From the NCBI GenBank assembly GCA_050313995.1, contig JBNPMM010000001.1: DNA of 64,000 nt, one strand, 5' to 3'. Below, piece after piece: positions 42,349 through 50,593 of this stretch (its first letter is position 1; the number at the start of each line of letters is the position of its first letter). Under the pieces are notes generated by a model that searched no databases, was not told the DNA's origin, and worked only from the letters and a program-made list of their open reading frames with translations. Origin of the DNA: JAUMWX01 sp023394215 (GTDB lineage: Bacteria; Bacillota; Clostridia; Tissierellales; Peptoniphilaceae). The position numbers and the translations under genes were made by a program.

Positions 42349-43335
42349 ATGACTAAAGAAAGAAAAAAAGAATATTTAGTAAGCACTATCTTAATCATTT
42401 TGCTTTTTGCACTTTTAATGTTTTTACAAAGTTCAGGAATCCTAAACAGGTATAGCAAAGGCATAGTAATAAGCATATTTATAAACATCATATTGGCTGC
42501 CTCCCTAAACGTTACGGTTGGAGTTTTGGGACAAATAAGTCTCGGTCATGCAGGTTTTATGTCAATAGGAGCCTACTGTGCGGCTCTGTTTGCCAAAGCC
42601 GGAATTTTAACAGGTCTTCCAAACTTCATAGTCTCCATACTGATAGGCGCCATATTTGCTCTTATTTTCGGCTTCTTGGTAGGCATACCCTCTCTTAGAC
42701 TTAAAGGAGACTACCTGGCAATAATAACCTTAGCTTTCGGAGAAATCGTAAGAGTTCTTATAGAATTTTTCAAATTTACAGGAGGAGCCCAAGGCCTAAG
42801 CTCCATACCTACTTATTCAAGCATAAGCAGCTCCTTCATAGTAATGACCTTATCCGTAGTGTTGATGTACTCTCTTATGACCAGCAGACACGGAAGAGGT
42901 GCTCTTGCTATCAGAGAAGATGAAATTGCCGCAGAATCCGTAGGTGTAAATACCACAAGAAACAAGATTTTTGTCTTTGCCCTATCCGCCATGTTTGCAG
43001 GCGTGGCAGGTGCTATGTATGCTCAATACATGGGGCTTCTAAGTGCGAGACAATTTAACTATGAATATTCTATAAACATTCTCGTAATGGTAGTTTTAGG
43101 AGGAATGGGCTCCTTTACGGGCTCTATACTTTCAGCAATAGGACTTACAATTTTACCTGAAGTCTTAAGAATGGGAGCCCTACAAGATTATCGTATGATA
43201 ATATACTCCCTTGCCCTAATACTCGTTATGATATTCAGACCTATAGGACTTATGGGCAGAAGTGAATTCTCTATAGGTAAAACTATTAAAGCATTTGAAA
43301 AAAGGTTTTTGAAGAAAGGAGGTCCTAATGAATAA
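42349..43335 (+). CDS. livM: Branched-chain amino acid ABC transporter permease LivM
   Basis: A 328-residue permease. LivM-type motifs: LNVTVGVLGQISLGHAGFMSIGAYCAA, PSLRLKGDYLAIITLAFGEI, and GRGALAIREDEIAAESVGVN, the cytoplasmic coupling region. Overlaps livG by 8 bp. Confidence 0.95.
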   Translation: MTKERKKEYLVSTILIILLFALLMFLQSSGILNRYSKGIVISIFINIILAASLNVTVGVLGQISLGHAGFMSIGAYCAALFAKAGILTGLPNFIVSILIGAIFALIFGFLVGIPSLRLKGDYLAIITLAFGEIVRVLIEFFKFTGGAQGLSSIPTYSSISSSFIVMTLSVVLMYSLMTSRHGRGALAIREDEIAAESVGVNTTRNKIFVFALSAMFAGVAGAMYAQYMGLLSARQFNYEYSINILVMVVLGGMGSFTGSILSAIGLTILPEVLRMGALQDYRMIIYSLALILVMIFRPIGLMGRSEFSIGKTIKAFEKRFLKKGGPNE

Positions 43336-44110
43336 TTATATACTGGAAACAAAGGATCTCGGCATACAATTTATGGGGCTTAACGCCTTGGAAAATTTTA
43401 ATCTGAAAATAGCCCCAAAAGAATTAATAGGACTCATAGGACCAAACGGAGCCGGCAAAACCACCGTTTTTAATATTTTAACCGGGCAATATCAACAAAC
43501 TTCCGGAAAATATATACTTGACGGGAAAGAAATCAGTAAACTGAGCCCACATCAACTTGTAGAGCTCGGCATAGCAAGAACCTTTCAAAATATAAGACTG
43601 TTCAGGTATCTATCCGTTTTACAAAACGTCCTTGTCTCTATGAATGACAGGATGACCTACTCGAAATTAGCCGGCGCCTTAAGACTTCCGAGCTACTGGA
43701 AAGAAGAAAAGAGAGTAAAAGAAGAAGCTCTTGAACTTCTTAAGATTTTTGATTTAGACAAATACGCAGATTACCTGGCAGGATCCCTTTCCTACGGCCA
43801 ACAAAGAAAGTTGGAAATAGTCAGGGCTCTTGCTACAAATCCTAAAATATTGCTTTTAGATGAGCCTGCTGCTGGCATGAATCCAAAGGAAACGGAAGAG
43901 CTGATGAATACTATAAAAATGATAAGGGATAAATTCGAAATAACTATACTTTTAATAGAACACGACATGAAACTTGTCCTTGGTATATGTGAGAGACTGA
44001 TAGTCCTTGATCACGGCAAAACTATAGCTTCCGGTCTTCCTCTTGATGTTGTAAATGACAAAGAAGTCATAAGGGCATATCTTGGCGATGAAGCTATAGA
44101 GGAGGTATAA
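43328..44110 (+). CDS. livG: Branched-chain amino acid ABC transporter ATP-binding protein LivG
   Basis: A 260-residue ABC ATPase. Walker A GPNGAGKTT, signature LSYGQQRKLEI, Walker B LLLDEPAAGMNP and switch His IEHDM are in order. The insertion typical of LivG (ARTFQNIRLFRYLSVLQNVLVSM) is present. GGAGG precedes the start inside livM. Confidence 0.95.
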   Translation: MNNYILETKDLGIQFMGLNALENFNLKIAPKELIGLIGPNGAGKTTVFNILTGQYQQTSGKYILDGKEISKLSPHQLVELGIARTFQNIRLFRYLSVLQNVLVSMNDRMTYSKLAGALRLPSYWKEEKRVKEEALELLKIFDLDKYADYLAGSLSYGQQRKLEIVRALATNPKILLLDEPAAGMNPKETEELMNTIKMIRDKFEITILLIEHDMKLVLGICERLIVLDHGKTIASGLPLDVVNDKEVIRAYLGDEAIEEV

Positions 44111-44111
44111 A

Positions 44112-44828
44112 ATGGCATTTTTAGAAATATCAAACCTAAACGTGTATTATGGAAATATACATGCTATAAAAAATATAAGTTTTCATGTAAATGAAGGTGA
44201 AATAGTTTCAATTATAGGGGCAAACGGGGCCGGCAAAACCACGACCTTACAAACTATATCGGGCCTTATAAAGGCAAAGTCCGGACAGATTTCCTTTAAC
44301 GGAATCGATATCAGCAACTACAAAGCCGACTCCATAGTAAAGTTGGGGCTTGCACAAGTTCCTGAAGGCAGAAGAATCTTCGCCAACCTATCGGTTGCTG
44401 CAAATATGAAACTGGGTTCCTACAGCTTAAAAGAGAATCCGGACGTCTTAAAACAAATGAGAAAAGAATACTATGACAGATTTCCGGTTCTTAGAGAAAG
44501 AAAACTCCAACTTGCGGGCACCCTGTCAGGTGGTGAACAGCAAATGCTTGCAATGGGCAGGGCTCTTATGTCAAAGCCCAAATTACTCATACTTGATGAA
44601 CCCTCTATGGGACTGTCCCCCCTATATGTATCTATGATATTTGATTTAATTGTAGACTTGAATAAAAATCACGGAACTACTATACTCTTAGTAGAGCAAA
44701 ATGCCTCAAAGGCCTTATCAATTTCTCATAGAAGCTATGTTTTGGAAACCGGACAGATTTCCCTGGAAGGAAGGTCTCAGGACCTGCTTAAGGATCCAAG
44801 CGTTAAAAAGGCATATTTGGGAGCATAA
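44112..44828 (+). CDS. livF: Branched-chain amino acid ABC transporter ATP-binding protein LivF
   Basis: A 238-residue ABC ATPase with Walker A GANGAGKTT, LivF-type VPEGRRIFANLSVAANM, signature LSGGEQQMLAMGRAL, Walker B LLILDEPSMGLSP and EQNA. It lies one base after livG and completes the LivHMGF complex. Confidence 0.95.
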   Translation: MAFLEISNLNVYYGNIHAIKNISFHVNEGEIVSIIGANGAGKTTTLQTISGLIKAKSGQISFNGIDISNYKADSIVKLGLAQVPEGRRIFANLSVAANMKLGSYSLKENPDVLKQMRKEYYDRFPVLRERKLQLAGTLSGGEQQMLAMGRALMSKPKLLILDEPSMGLSPLYVSMIFDLIVDLNKNHGTTILLVEQNASKALSISHRSYVLETGQISLEGRSQDLLKDPSVKKAYLGA

Positions 44829-44856
44829 TATATTTGGAGGAAAATAGTCTTTAACT

Positions 44857-45315
44857 ATGAAAAAAATTGAAATTTCAGCCCCCCTATCCGGAAAATTGAT
44901 AGATATCACAAAAGTTGATGATATCACATTTTCTGAAAAATTTTTGGGTGACGGCATAGCTATCATACCGACCGATTCAAAACTTTTAGCCCCTGCTGAC
45001 GGGCAAATAATACAAGTATTTCATACAAAGCATGCACTGGGCATTAATATAGACGGTGTAGAAATTTTAATCCATGTAGGCATAAACACCGTAGAACTTA
45101 AAGGTCAGGGCTTTGATATCTTTGTTAAAGATGGAGATTTCGTAAAAAAAGGTGAACAAATCGCCAATATAGATTTCAAATTTTTAGAAGAAAAGGGCTA
45201 CCCTATCCAAACCCCTATCGTAATCACAAATATGGATATTATAGGCAAATTGGATAAACTTTCGCAGGATCAGGTCCTTGCGGGAAAAGATGTAATAATG
45301 ACCATGGAAAAATAA
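44857..45315 (+). CDS. crr: PTS glucose-type EIIA domain protein (EIIA-Glc/Crr-like)
   Basis: A 152-residue single-domain EIIA. The phosphorylated histidine motif ILIHVGINTVEL and the second histidine in HTKHALGI are present, along with GDGIAIIPTDSKLLAPADG. Such proteins accept phosphate from HPr and pass it to EIIB or regulate transport. No other PTS component is in the window, so the partner is unknown. It sits 28 bp after livF with no clear promoter between, so it may be co-transcribed. The nearest GGAGG is about 15 nt from the ATG, longer than usual. Confidence 0.9.
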   Translation: MKKIEISAPLSGKLIDITKVDDITFSEKFLGDGIAIIPTDSKLLAPADGQIIQVFHTKHALGINIDGVEILIHVGINTVELKGQGFDIFVKDGDFVKKGEQIANIDFKFLEEKGYPIQTPIVITNMDIIGKLDKLSQDQVLAGKDVIMTMEK

Positions 45316-45335
45316 AAATTTCTAAAATAATTTCT

Positions 45336-45378
45336 AAAAGCCCGCAATAAGGCGTTTAAGCCTTACTGCAGGCTTTTT
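45336..45378. terminator. Terminator between converging crr and antiporter genes
   Basis: AAAAGCC-GCA-TAAGGC pairs with GCCTTA-TGC-GGCTTTT (45336-45354 with 45359-45378), with two mismatches, and has T runs on both sides. It can act in both directions. Confidence 0.75.
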
Positions 45379-45388
45379 AATTTTGAAA

Positions 45389-46606
45389 TTAAATTTTTTT
45401 ATCCATTTCCCCCGCCCATTCAAAGGCCTTTTTTGCAACAACTACAGCTATTATTTCATTTATAATAGCTGCTGCCGCTATTGTTCCTTGTATTATAAGA
45501 GCAAGATTGCTATCAAATCTATTTAAGACGGATACAGCAATCCCTGCAAATACTAAAGATACTCCCGAGTGGGGTAACAGGGTAAAACCCAAGTATTTTT
45601 GGACACTTTGTGGCATCTTGGTAACCTTAGCCCCTATCCTTGCCCCGAAATATTTTCCTATAGCCCTGGACAATATGTATATCAGGGTAAATAAGCCGGC
45701 TCCTAAAATAGCCCTGTAATTTAATGGAACCCCTAAATTCAATATTACTATTATAAGGGAAAATAAAAGTATGGGTTCAAAATACCCTATTATTTTTTCC
45801 AAATACTCTTCTTCCACCATATTTGAAAAAACGGCAGAAAAAGACATTCCCATAAGCATAAAATTAAGTATAGGCCTTGATAATAGATATTTATTACATA
45901 TAAGTCCAATAAAGGCTGTTATCAGTATAAATGTAAGTAATATAGTTAAAACCGCCCCCTTGGTCCTATATTTTTTCAGCAATTTTCCAGCCGGAAATCC
46001 GGTAATGAGCCCTATTATAAGCGGCAATACAATTATGACGGGGACTATATATACAGGCATGCTTCCTCCTGATACCCCCATTACAACAAATGCAATTGTC
46101 GAAAAAAAGCATATGACTCCTACCACATCATCCAAAGCAGCCATAGGAATCAAAGTATCGGTCACAGGTCCTGCAGTTTTGAACTCCTGCACTATTGAAA
46201 GGGCCGGTGCAGGTGCGGTTGCAAGTGCAATTCCTCCAAAAATAAAAGCGAGATATATAGGTATATTCATAATACCGAACACTATCGCAAAAATTAAAGA
46301 TACAAAAAAATATGTCCCCAAAGATTGAAATATCGTAGTTACAACAAGAGCCTTTCCGGACTTCTTCAACTTTTTAATAACAAGTTCGGTTCCTATCATA
46401 AAACCTACAGCACACTCCAAAATTTTTAAAATTACCTCGTACCAATGACTGCCTACCAAGTCATTACTTAAAAGTGCAAATCCGTAAGGTCCCAAAATCA
46501 TACCGACAAGCAGCCATCCCAACAAAGAAGGCAATCTGAATTTCGAAACAATTTTTCCCAAAATAAAAGCAATACAAATTACAATAAACCAACGTATTAA
46601 AAGCAT
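45389..46606 (-). CDS. Cation/proton antiporter (CPA2, Na+/H+ exchanger domain)
   Basis: A 405-residue membrane protein with about twelve hydrophobic segments. GKIVSKFRLPSLLGWLLVGMILGPYG is the typical first helix pair of CPA2 exchangers, and the core has GGIALATAPAPALSI and a LDDVVGVICFF segment with the paired Asp residues of ion translocation. No C-terminal Trk-A/RCK domain is present. The start is ATG 46606; a TTG nine bases upstream is too close to the ribosome site. It lies 47 bp after the tetR gene on the same strand, so that regulator probably controls it. Confidence 0.88.
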   Translation of the reverse strand: MLLIRWFIVICIAFILGKIVSKFRLPSLLGWLLVGMILGPYGFALLSNDLVGSHWYEVILKILECAVGFMIGTELVIKKLKKSGKALVVTTIFQSLGTYFFVSLIFAIVFGIMNIPIYLAFIFGGIALATAPAPALSIVQEFKTAGPVTDTLIPMAALDDVVGVICFFSTIAFVVMGVSGGSMPVYIVPVIIVLPLIIGLITGFPAGKLLKKYRTKGAVLTILLTFILITAFIGLICNKYLLSRPILNFMLMGMSFSAVFSNMVEEEYLEKIIGYFEPILLFSLIIVILNLGVPLNYRAILGAGLFTLIYILSRAIGKYFGARIGAKVTKMPQSVQKYLGFTLLPHSGVSLVFAGIAVSVLNRFDSNLALIIQGTIAAAAIINEIIAVVVAKKAFEWAGEMDKKI

Positions 46607-46653
46607 ATTAATCAAATCCTTTTCTTAATTTATAATAATTTATCAGTGGATAA

Positions 46654-47259
46654 TCACTCGACATCTACGATTCCGTATAGCATAAATTCTAACAACTTAG
46701 CCATATTTTTTTCATAATCCTTTTCTAACAAATCCAAGTTTCCATCATTGTAAGCAGGACCGCTATAATAGGCGTTGAACATTTTCTGCATCAAGTCAAA
46801 ATAGTTTACAGCCTCCACCTTATCCACACCTTCTCTTAATTTCAAATTTGATATTAAACTTATATATATATCCCTGTTAAAATCTTCAAATGGCTTTCTT
46901 ATAACCTTCAACTTCGGGCAAATATGATCACTTACATTTATCAGAGATTCAAAAAAAATTCTTTTATATGATGGATTAAGCTTGAAAAATTTCAACCTTG
47001 TTCCCAAATAACCCTCTATATCAACTATTTCTAAATTGTTTTTTAAAAATGTCAATAAATCAGCATAAGTTTTTTCAACACAAGCCACAAATAACTCATC
47101 TTTTCCGGAAAAATTATGGTAAAAAAGTCCCTTTGATACAGCATTTAAATTACATAAATTATTGACTGAAAAACCATCATAACCTTTTTCACCAAATAAT
47201 AAAACTGCCGCATCTATTATTTTTTCCCTGCTCAATCGTGTCTTCTCTTCTTTTTTCAT
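46654..47259 (-). CDS. TetR/AcrR-family transcriptional regulator
   Basis: A 201-residue repressor. The N-terminal helix-turn-helix is standard (SREKIIDAAVLLFGEKGYDGFSVNNL then AVSKGLFYHNFSGKDELF). The ligand domain is unlike any I can name. The gene is preceded by AGGAGG and a 26-bp palindrome straddling the leader, so it likely represses itself and the antiporter gene downstream. Confidence 0.93.
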   Translation of the reverse strand: MKKEEKTRLSREKIIDAAVLLFGEKGYDGFSVNNLCNLNAVSKGLFYHNFSGKDELFVACVEKTYADLLTFLKNNLEIVDIEGYLGTRLKFFKLNPSYKRIFFESLINVSDHICPKLKVIRKPFEDFNRDIYISLISNLKLREGVDKVEAVNYFDLMQKMFNAYYSGPAYNDGNLDLLEKDYEKNMAKLLEFMLYGIVDVE

Positions 47260-47269
47260 AAAACCTCCT

Positions 47270-47295
47270 AATTATAGACCAATCAGTCTATAATT
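47270..47295 (-). promoter_or_regulatory. TetR-family operator (26-bp palindrome)
   Basis: AATTATAGAC at 47270-47279 and its exact complement GTCTATAATT at 47286-47295 flank a 6-bp centre. It starts 11 bp before the tetR start codon and just after the promoter. The GAC(n6)GTC core is typical of TetR-family operators. Confidence 0.75.
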
Positions 47296-47302
47296 CTCAG
47301 AT

Positions 47303-47331
47303 ATTATATAACTTAATAAAAGTCCTGTCAA
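47303..47331 (-). promoter_or_regulatory. Consensus sigma-A promoter of tetR-antiporter
   Basis: TTGACA (47326-47331), 17 bp, TATAAT (47303-47308) on the minus strand: a full consensus promoter. The operator covers the predicted start point. Confidence 0.85.
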
Positions 47332-47358
47332 TACCCGATAAATCAATAAGATTGTAAT

Positions 47359-47388
47359 AAAAAAAGGAGAATATCTAAAATATTCTCC
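47359..47388 (-). terminator. Terminator of the SPRTG surface protein gene
   Basis: GGAGAATAT (minus strand from 47388) pairs with ATATTCTCC ending at 47366, and is followed by TTTTTTT. It lies 18 bp after the stop of the surface protein gene. Confidence 0.8.
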
Positions 47389-47405
47389 TCTTTATACGGT
47401 GTAAA

Positions 47406-50204
47406 CTAATATCTGCTTTTCTTTCTTATTGCAAAATATCCTAATCCTGCCAATAAAGCCAAGCCCATGCTAAATACCGGACTCATAAACTCCCCTGTTC
47501 TCGGTGAGTTGCCTGCCTTGACCATAGGCGTATTACCGCTCGTTTTTGAAGTATTTTCACTCTTATCGGCAGACTTTTCCACTGAAGACTTTTCCGTCTT
47601 ACCAATCAATTCAAATTTAACCTTACTTTCCTTACCGTTATTGTATACTGCTGTAAGCTCATATTCTCCTGCCTTGATTTCTGCCAAGAAATCCTTACTC
47701 AATGTAATCTTTGTACTTCCCGCAACCACTTTGTATTCATCAGCTTTTAATTCCTTACCGTTTAACATAAGTTTTGAAAATTTTTCAAAAGGTCCGTCAA
47801 AAACAAATGTCAAACTTCCATCCTCAGATTTTTCAAAATCAAACTTTTCAGAAAGCTTAACTTTATCTGAAAGTATAGCCTTTATAAGGGCATATGTGTA
47901 CTTATCTTCTTCATTTTTAGGAACAACCGGTTTTTCTTCTTTAGGTTTACCTTCTTCAGGATCTTGAATTTTAGGATCCTGTCCGGGCTTTTTTTCATCA
48001 ACAGGAGCTTCCTTCCAGGATAAACCTTCAGGTTCTCCCTTTCCTCCAACTGCACTTAACTTTTTAGCTTTAAACTTAACAGTCTTTTCTATAGAATCTC
48101 CACCTGCGCCCTTTCCACTAAGGATTACATTACCAAAGCCGTTTCCTCCGACTGCATTTATCTCATCTACATCTATTTCTCCGCTTCCGGCAATGCCTGA
48201 ACCTCCCTTAGCTTGAGAAGTTGCACTGTTACCGCCTTTTGCGTTTATTATAGCTTTTCCGCTTATCTTACCACCGTTAAGCTTTATTCCATGTCCGCCT
48301 TGTAAAGCATAAGGTAAAAGAGGATCTCCTCCGCCTATTGCTGTTAATATGCCGCCTTCTTCCAAGCTTACACTTCCATTCACTGTAAGGGCAACCTGAC
48401 CTATCTTTGAGGCATCTCCATATGATCCCTTGATTATATTTTTACCCTTAAAGCTTACATTGCCGTTTACAGTAACAACTGAAGCGGGATATGGATTTGT
48501 ATAGTTTCCGTCTGTCAAGCTATTTGCATAAGACTTTATTTCAGCATCTTCCAAGCTGCTGCCGTCATTTAGGGTAAGTGAGCTTACAAGACTTCCGCTA
48601 TTTTTCATAGAGAAAGTTCCGCCATTTACTTCAATCGGACCATACGATACCGAATCATCAAGCGTAAGCTTAGCCCCCTTTTCAACTACCAACTTAACAC
48701 TGCTTAAAATCTTCATATTTACAAATGTCAAATCTGCTCCTGCCGGAATAACTATAACATCTGTTGCTGTAGACTTATTATTTCCTATTTGTCCATATAA
48801 ACCTGATTCATTTGAACCGTAAATTTTTTTCAAATGATTTGGAATAGTTGCTCCGCCACTTGTGTTTTGCATTTTCCAAGGAGCCATCATCCAGTATTGT
48901 AAATCCGGTTTAAGCTCAGCAAGTCTCTCTTTAAAAGAAACATTCAAATCAAATACATTAAAACTTACTGCATTACTTTCAGCTTCCCTACCGCCTTGAC
49001 TTACAAAAGCTGATACAGAATACTGTCCCGGCTTACTCAACTTACCTGAAAGGGCAACAGTTCCTATAAGTTCAACTGCCCTTAATTCATTGGTATCTGG
49101 ATTAAATTTGAAACTTAACTTCGTATCCGGATTTTTTACAGCAAAATCTTTATACTTTTGCCATTCTCCTTGACCCTCTTTAACAAGTATTTCCAAAGCC
49201 TTATTGCTTGAACTTATCCTACCCCCGCTGCTGGCTGAAGATACGGCATCAACACTCGAAATCTCTTGTCCCACAGCTAAATCAAGCAGCTTTCCGTCAA
49301 GCTTAACTTCTATTTCCTCATTTACCTTTAGAGTAATTTCCTTCTCAACTAAATCTTTAGAACCATCTTCCTTGGTGCTCTCCAAGCTTGCCTTTATTGT
49401 ATATGTAGTTGCTTGACTCGGACTTCCTGAAATCTTTATACCCTCATCTGTCCACTCAGCCTTCACACCCGCATCACTCGGACTTACTTCAACCTTTTTT
49501 GTAGCTTCTTCCTTTTTTGTTCCACCAAAAGTTACATTTACAAGATTTTCAAAGCTCTTACCCTTCACTCTCGGATCCAAAGTTTCTGTAGACAAGCCCA
49601 TTGAAAGAGGCATAAATTCTGCTGTAGAAGCAGGCGTACCTATATTTTTAGGCTTTTCAGTTCCTATATATTCTGAGGTCCCGTTATCTTTGATTTCTCC
49701 GGTTACAAATTTTACATTCTCAAATATTGCCTTACCGTTGTTTTCAAGAGTATTTGAAAAATCAACATTTTTAAATCTTACTGTTGCACCTTTTTCAATT
49801 ACTACCTTGGCACCCTCTTGTCTAAGTTTATAAAAGTTTATATTTTCTACTGTTATATCAGTACCTGATTTAAAAGTAATAGTATTTTCAGCTATCCAAC
49901 CAACTCTAACCATTTCAATACCACCGCTGATCCAACCTTTTTTGCTGCTGAACCATCTTTTAAAATTAGGTGTTATATCTACATTTCCTGCATCTGAAAC
50001 ATCAGTTTGCATTTCGATCTCAGTCTTATCCCCGGCTTCTTTTATATAGTCTGAGAATTTACCAAACTGATTATTAGAATTATACTTATAAACCTTATCA
50101 GCATCCCCATCCGCTCTAACCGAAAAAGTAGGAAAAATCATTGCAAACAACAAAAGTCCCGTAAGTAAAATCCTACTCTTACCTCTTATTCCTTTTCTTA
50201 TCAT
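47406..50204 (-). CDS. Cell-wall-anchored surface protein with SPRTG sorting signal
   Basis: A 932-residue exported protein. A signal peptide (basic MIRKGIRGKSR, hydrophobic core, SVRADG) is followed by two stretches with short Gly/Asn/Val repeats typical of beta-helix folds (about residues 95-180 and 480-690, with blocks such as TFKSGTDITVENINFYKL and LTLDDSVSYGPIEVNGGTF). Between them are Ig-like segments. A Pro/Glu/Lys linker (about 735-765) precedes a final domain. The C-terminus is a sortase signal: SPRTG at 900-904, a hydrophobic segment and RKKSRY. The motif has Ser in place of Leu. The role is likely adhesion or matrix contact; the ligand is unknown. Confidence 0.88.
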   Translation of the reverse strand: MIRKGIRGKSRILLTGLLLFAMIFPTFSVRADGDADKVYKYNSNNQFGKFSDYIKEAGDKTEIEMQTDVSDAGNVDITPNFKRWFSSKKGWISGGIEMVRVGWIAENTITFKSGTDITVENINFYKLRQEGAKVVIEKGATVRFKNVDFSNTLENNGKAIFENVKFVTGEIKDNGTSEYIGTEKPKNIGTPASTAEFMPLSMGLSTETLDPRVKGKSFENLVNVTFGGTKKEEATKKVEVSPSDAGVKAEWTDEGIKISGSPSQATTYTIKASLESTKEDGSKDLVEKEITLKVNEEIEVKLDGKLLDLAVGQEISSVDAVSSASSGGRISSSNKALEILVKEGQGEWQKYKDFAVKNPDTKLSFKFNPDTNELRAVELIGTVALSGKLSKPGQYSVSAFVSQGGREAESNAVSFNVFDLNVSFKERLAELKPDLQYWMMAPWKMQNTSGGATIPNHLKKIYGSNESGLYGQIGNNKSTATDVIVIPAGADLTFVNMKILSSVKLVVEKGAKLTLDDSVSYGPIEVNGGTFSMKNSGSLVSSLTLNDGSSLEDAEIKSYANSLTDGNYTNPYPASVVTVNGNVSFKGKNIIKGSYGDASKIGQVALTVNGSVSLEEGGILTAIGGGDPLLPYALQGGHGIKLNGGKISGKAIINAKGGNSATSQAKGGSGIAGSGEIDVDEINAVGGNGFGNVILSGKGAGGDSIEKTVKFKAKKLSAVGGKGEPEGLSWKEAPVDEKKPGQDPKIQDPEEGKPKEEKPVVPKNEEDKYTYALIKAILSDKVKLSEKFDFEKSEDGSLTFVFDGPFEKFSKLMLNGKELKADEYKVVAGSTKITLSKDFLAEIKAGEYELTAVYNNGKESKVKFELIGKTEKSSVEKSADKSENTSKTSGNTPMVKAGNSPRTGEFMSPVFSMGLALLAGLGYFAIRKKSRY

Positions 50205-50284
50205 CCTTAAATCCTTTCTTAATAAGAATATTTTGTATGCTAAGCAATAAAATAATTAATTAGTCATAACTAACATACATAATT

Positions 50285-50313
50285 AGTATAAGCTAACCAT
50301 TTTCATTTGTCAA
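50285..50313 (-). promoter_or_regulatory. Promoter of the SPRTG surface protein gene
   Basis: TTGACA (50308-50313), 17 bp, TATACT (50285-50290) on the minus strand. Downstream, ACTAA/TTAGT half-sites occur three times in alternating orientation, which could be an operator. The leader is about 75 nt. Confidence 0.75.
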
Positions 50314-50434
50314 TAATTATATAACGAAGTATAAATCATAATCGCCAACTCAAGCTGAAAATAGTATTACACTATATTTCCAATCTATTTTCTAAAATAA
50401 TATCCTCTATCCTTTCCCCTTTAGTTTTTGAAAC

Positions 50435-50476
50435 TAAAAAAGGAGGACTTCTATACTTTGGTACAAATAGTCCTCC
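50435..50476 (-). terminator. Terminator of the Cna-B adhesin gene
   Basis: GGAGGACT (minus strand from 50476) pairs with AGTCCTCC (ending 50442), and TTTTTT follows. It lies about 120 bp after the adhesin stop. The 390-bp gap 50205-50593 otherwise holds the promoter above and a second palindrome (AAGGAAAATTTTCCTT near 50490), with no coding frame. Confidence 0.75.
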
Positions 50477-50593
50477 AATTACAACAAGGAAAATTTTCCT
50501 TATTGTATTATCTTTATTTAATTTTTAGTCTTGGTTACTTAAAAATCTTTCCTATTTTTTCGCTTTTAAAATCTCCGATTTCAAAATACAACT

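Noticed and set aside
45771..46328. 185-residue plus-strand frame inside the antiporter gene
   Set aside because: Opposite-strand shadow; the antiporter reading has clear membrane topology and family motifs.
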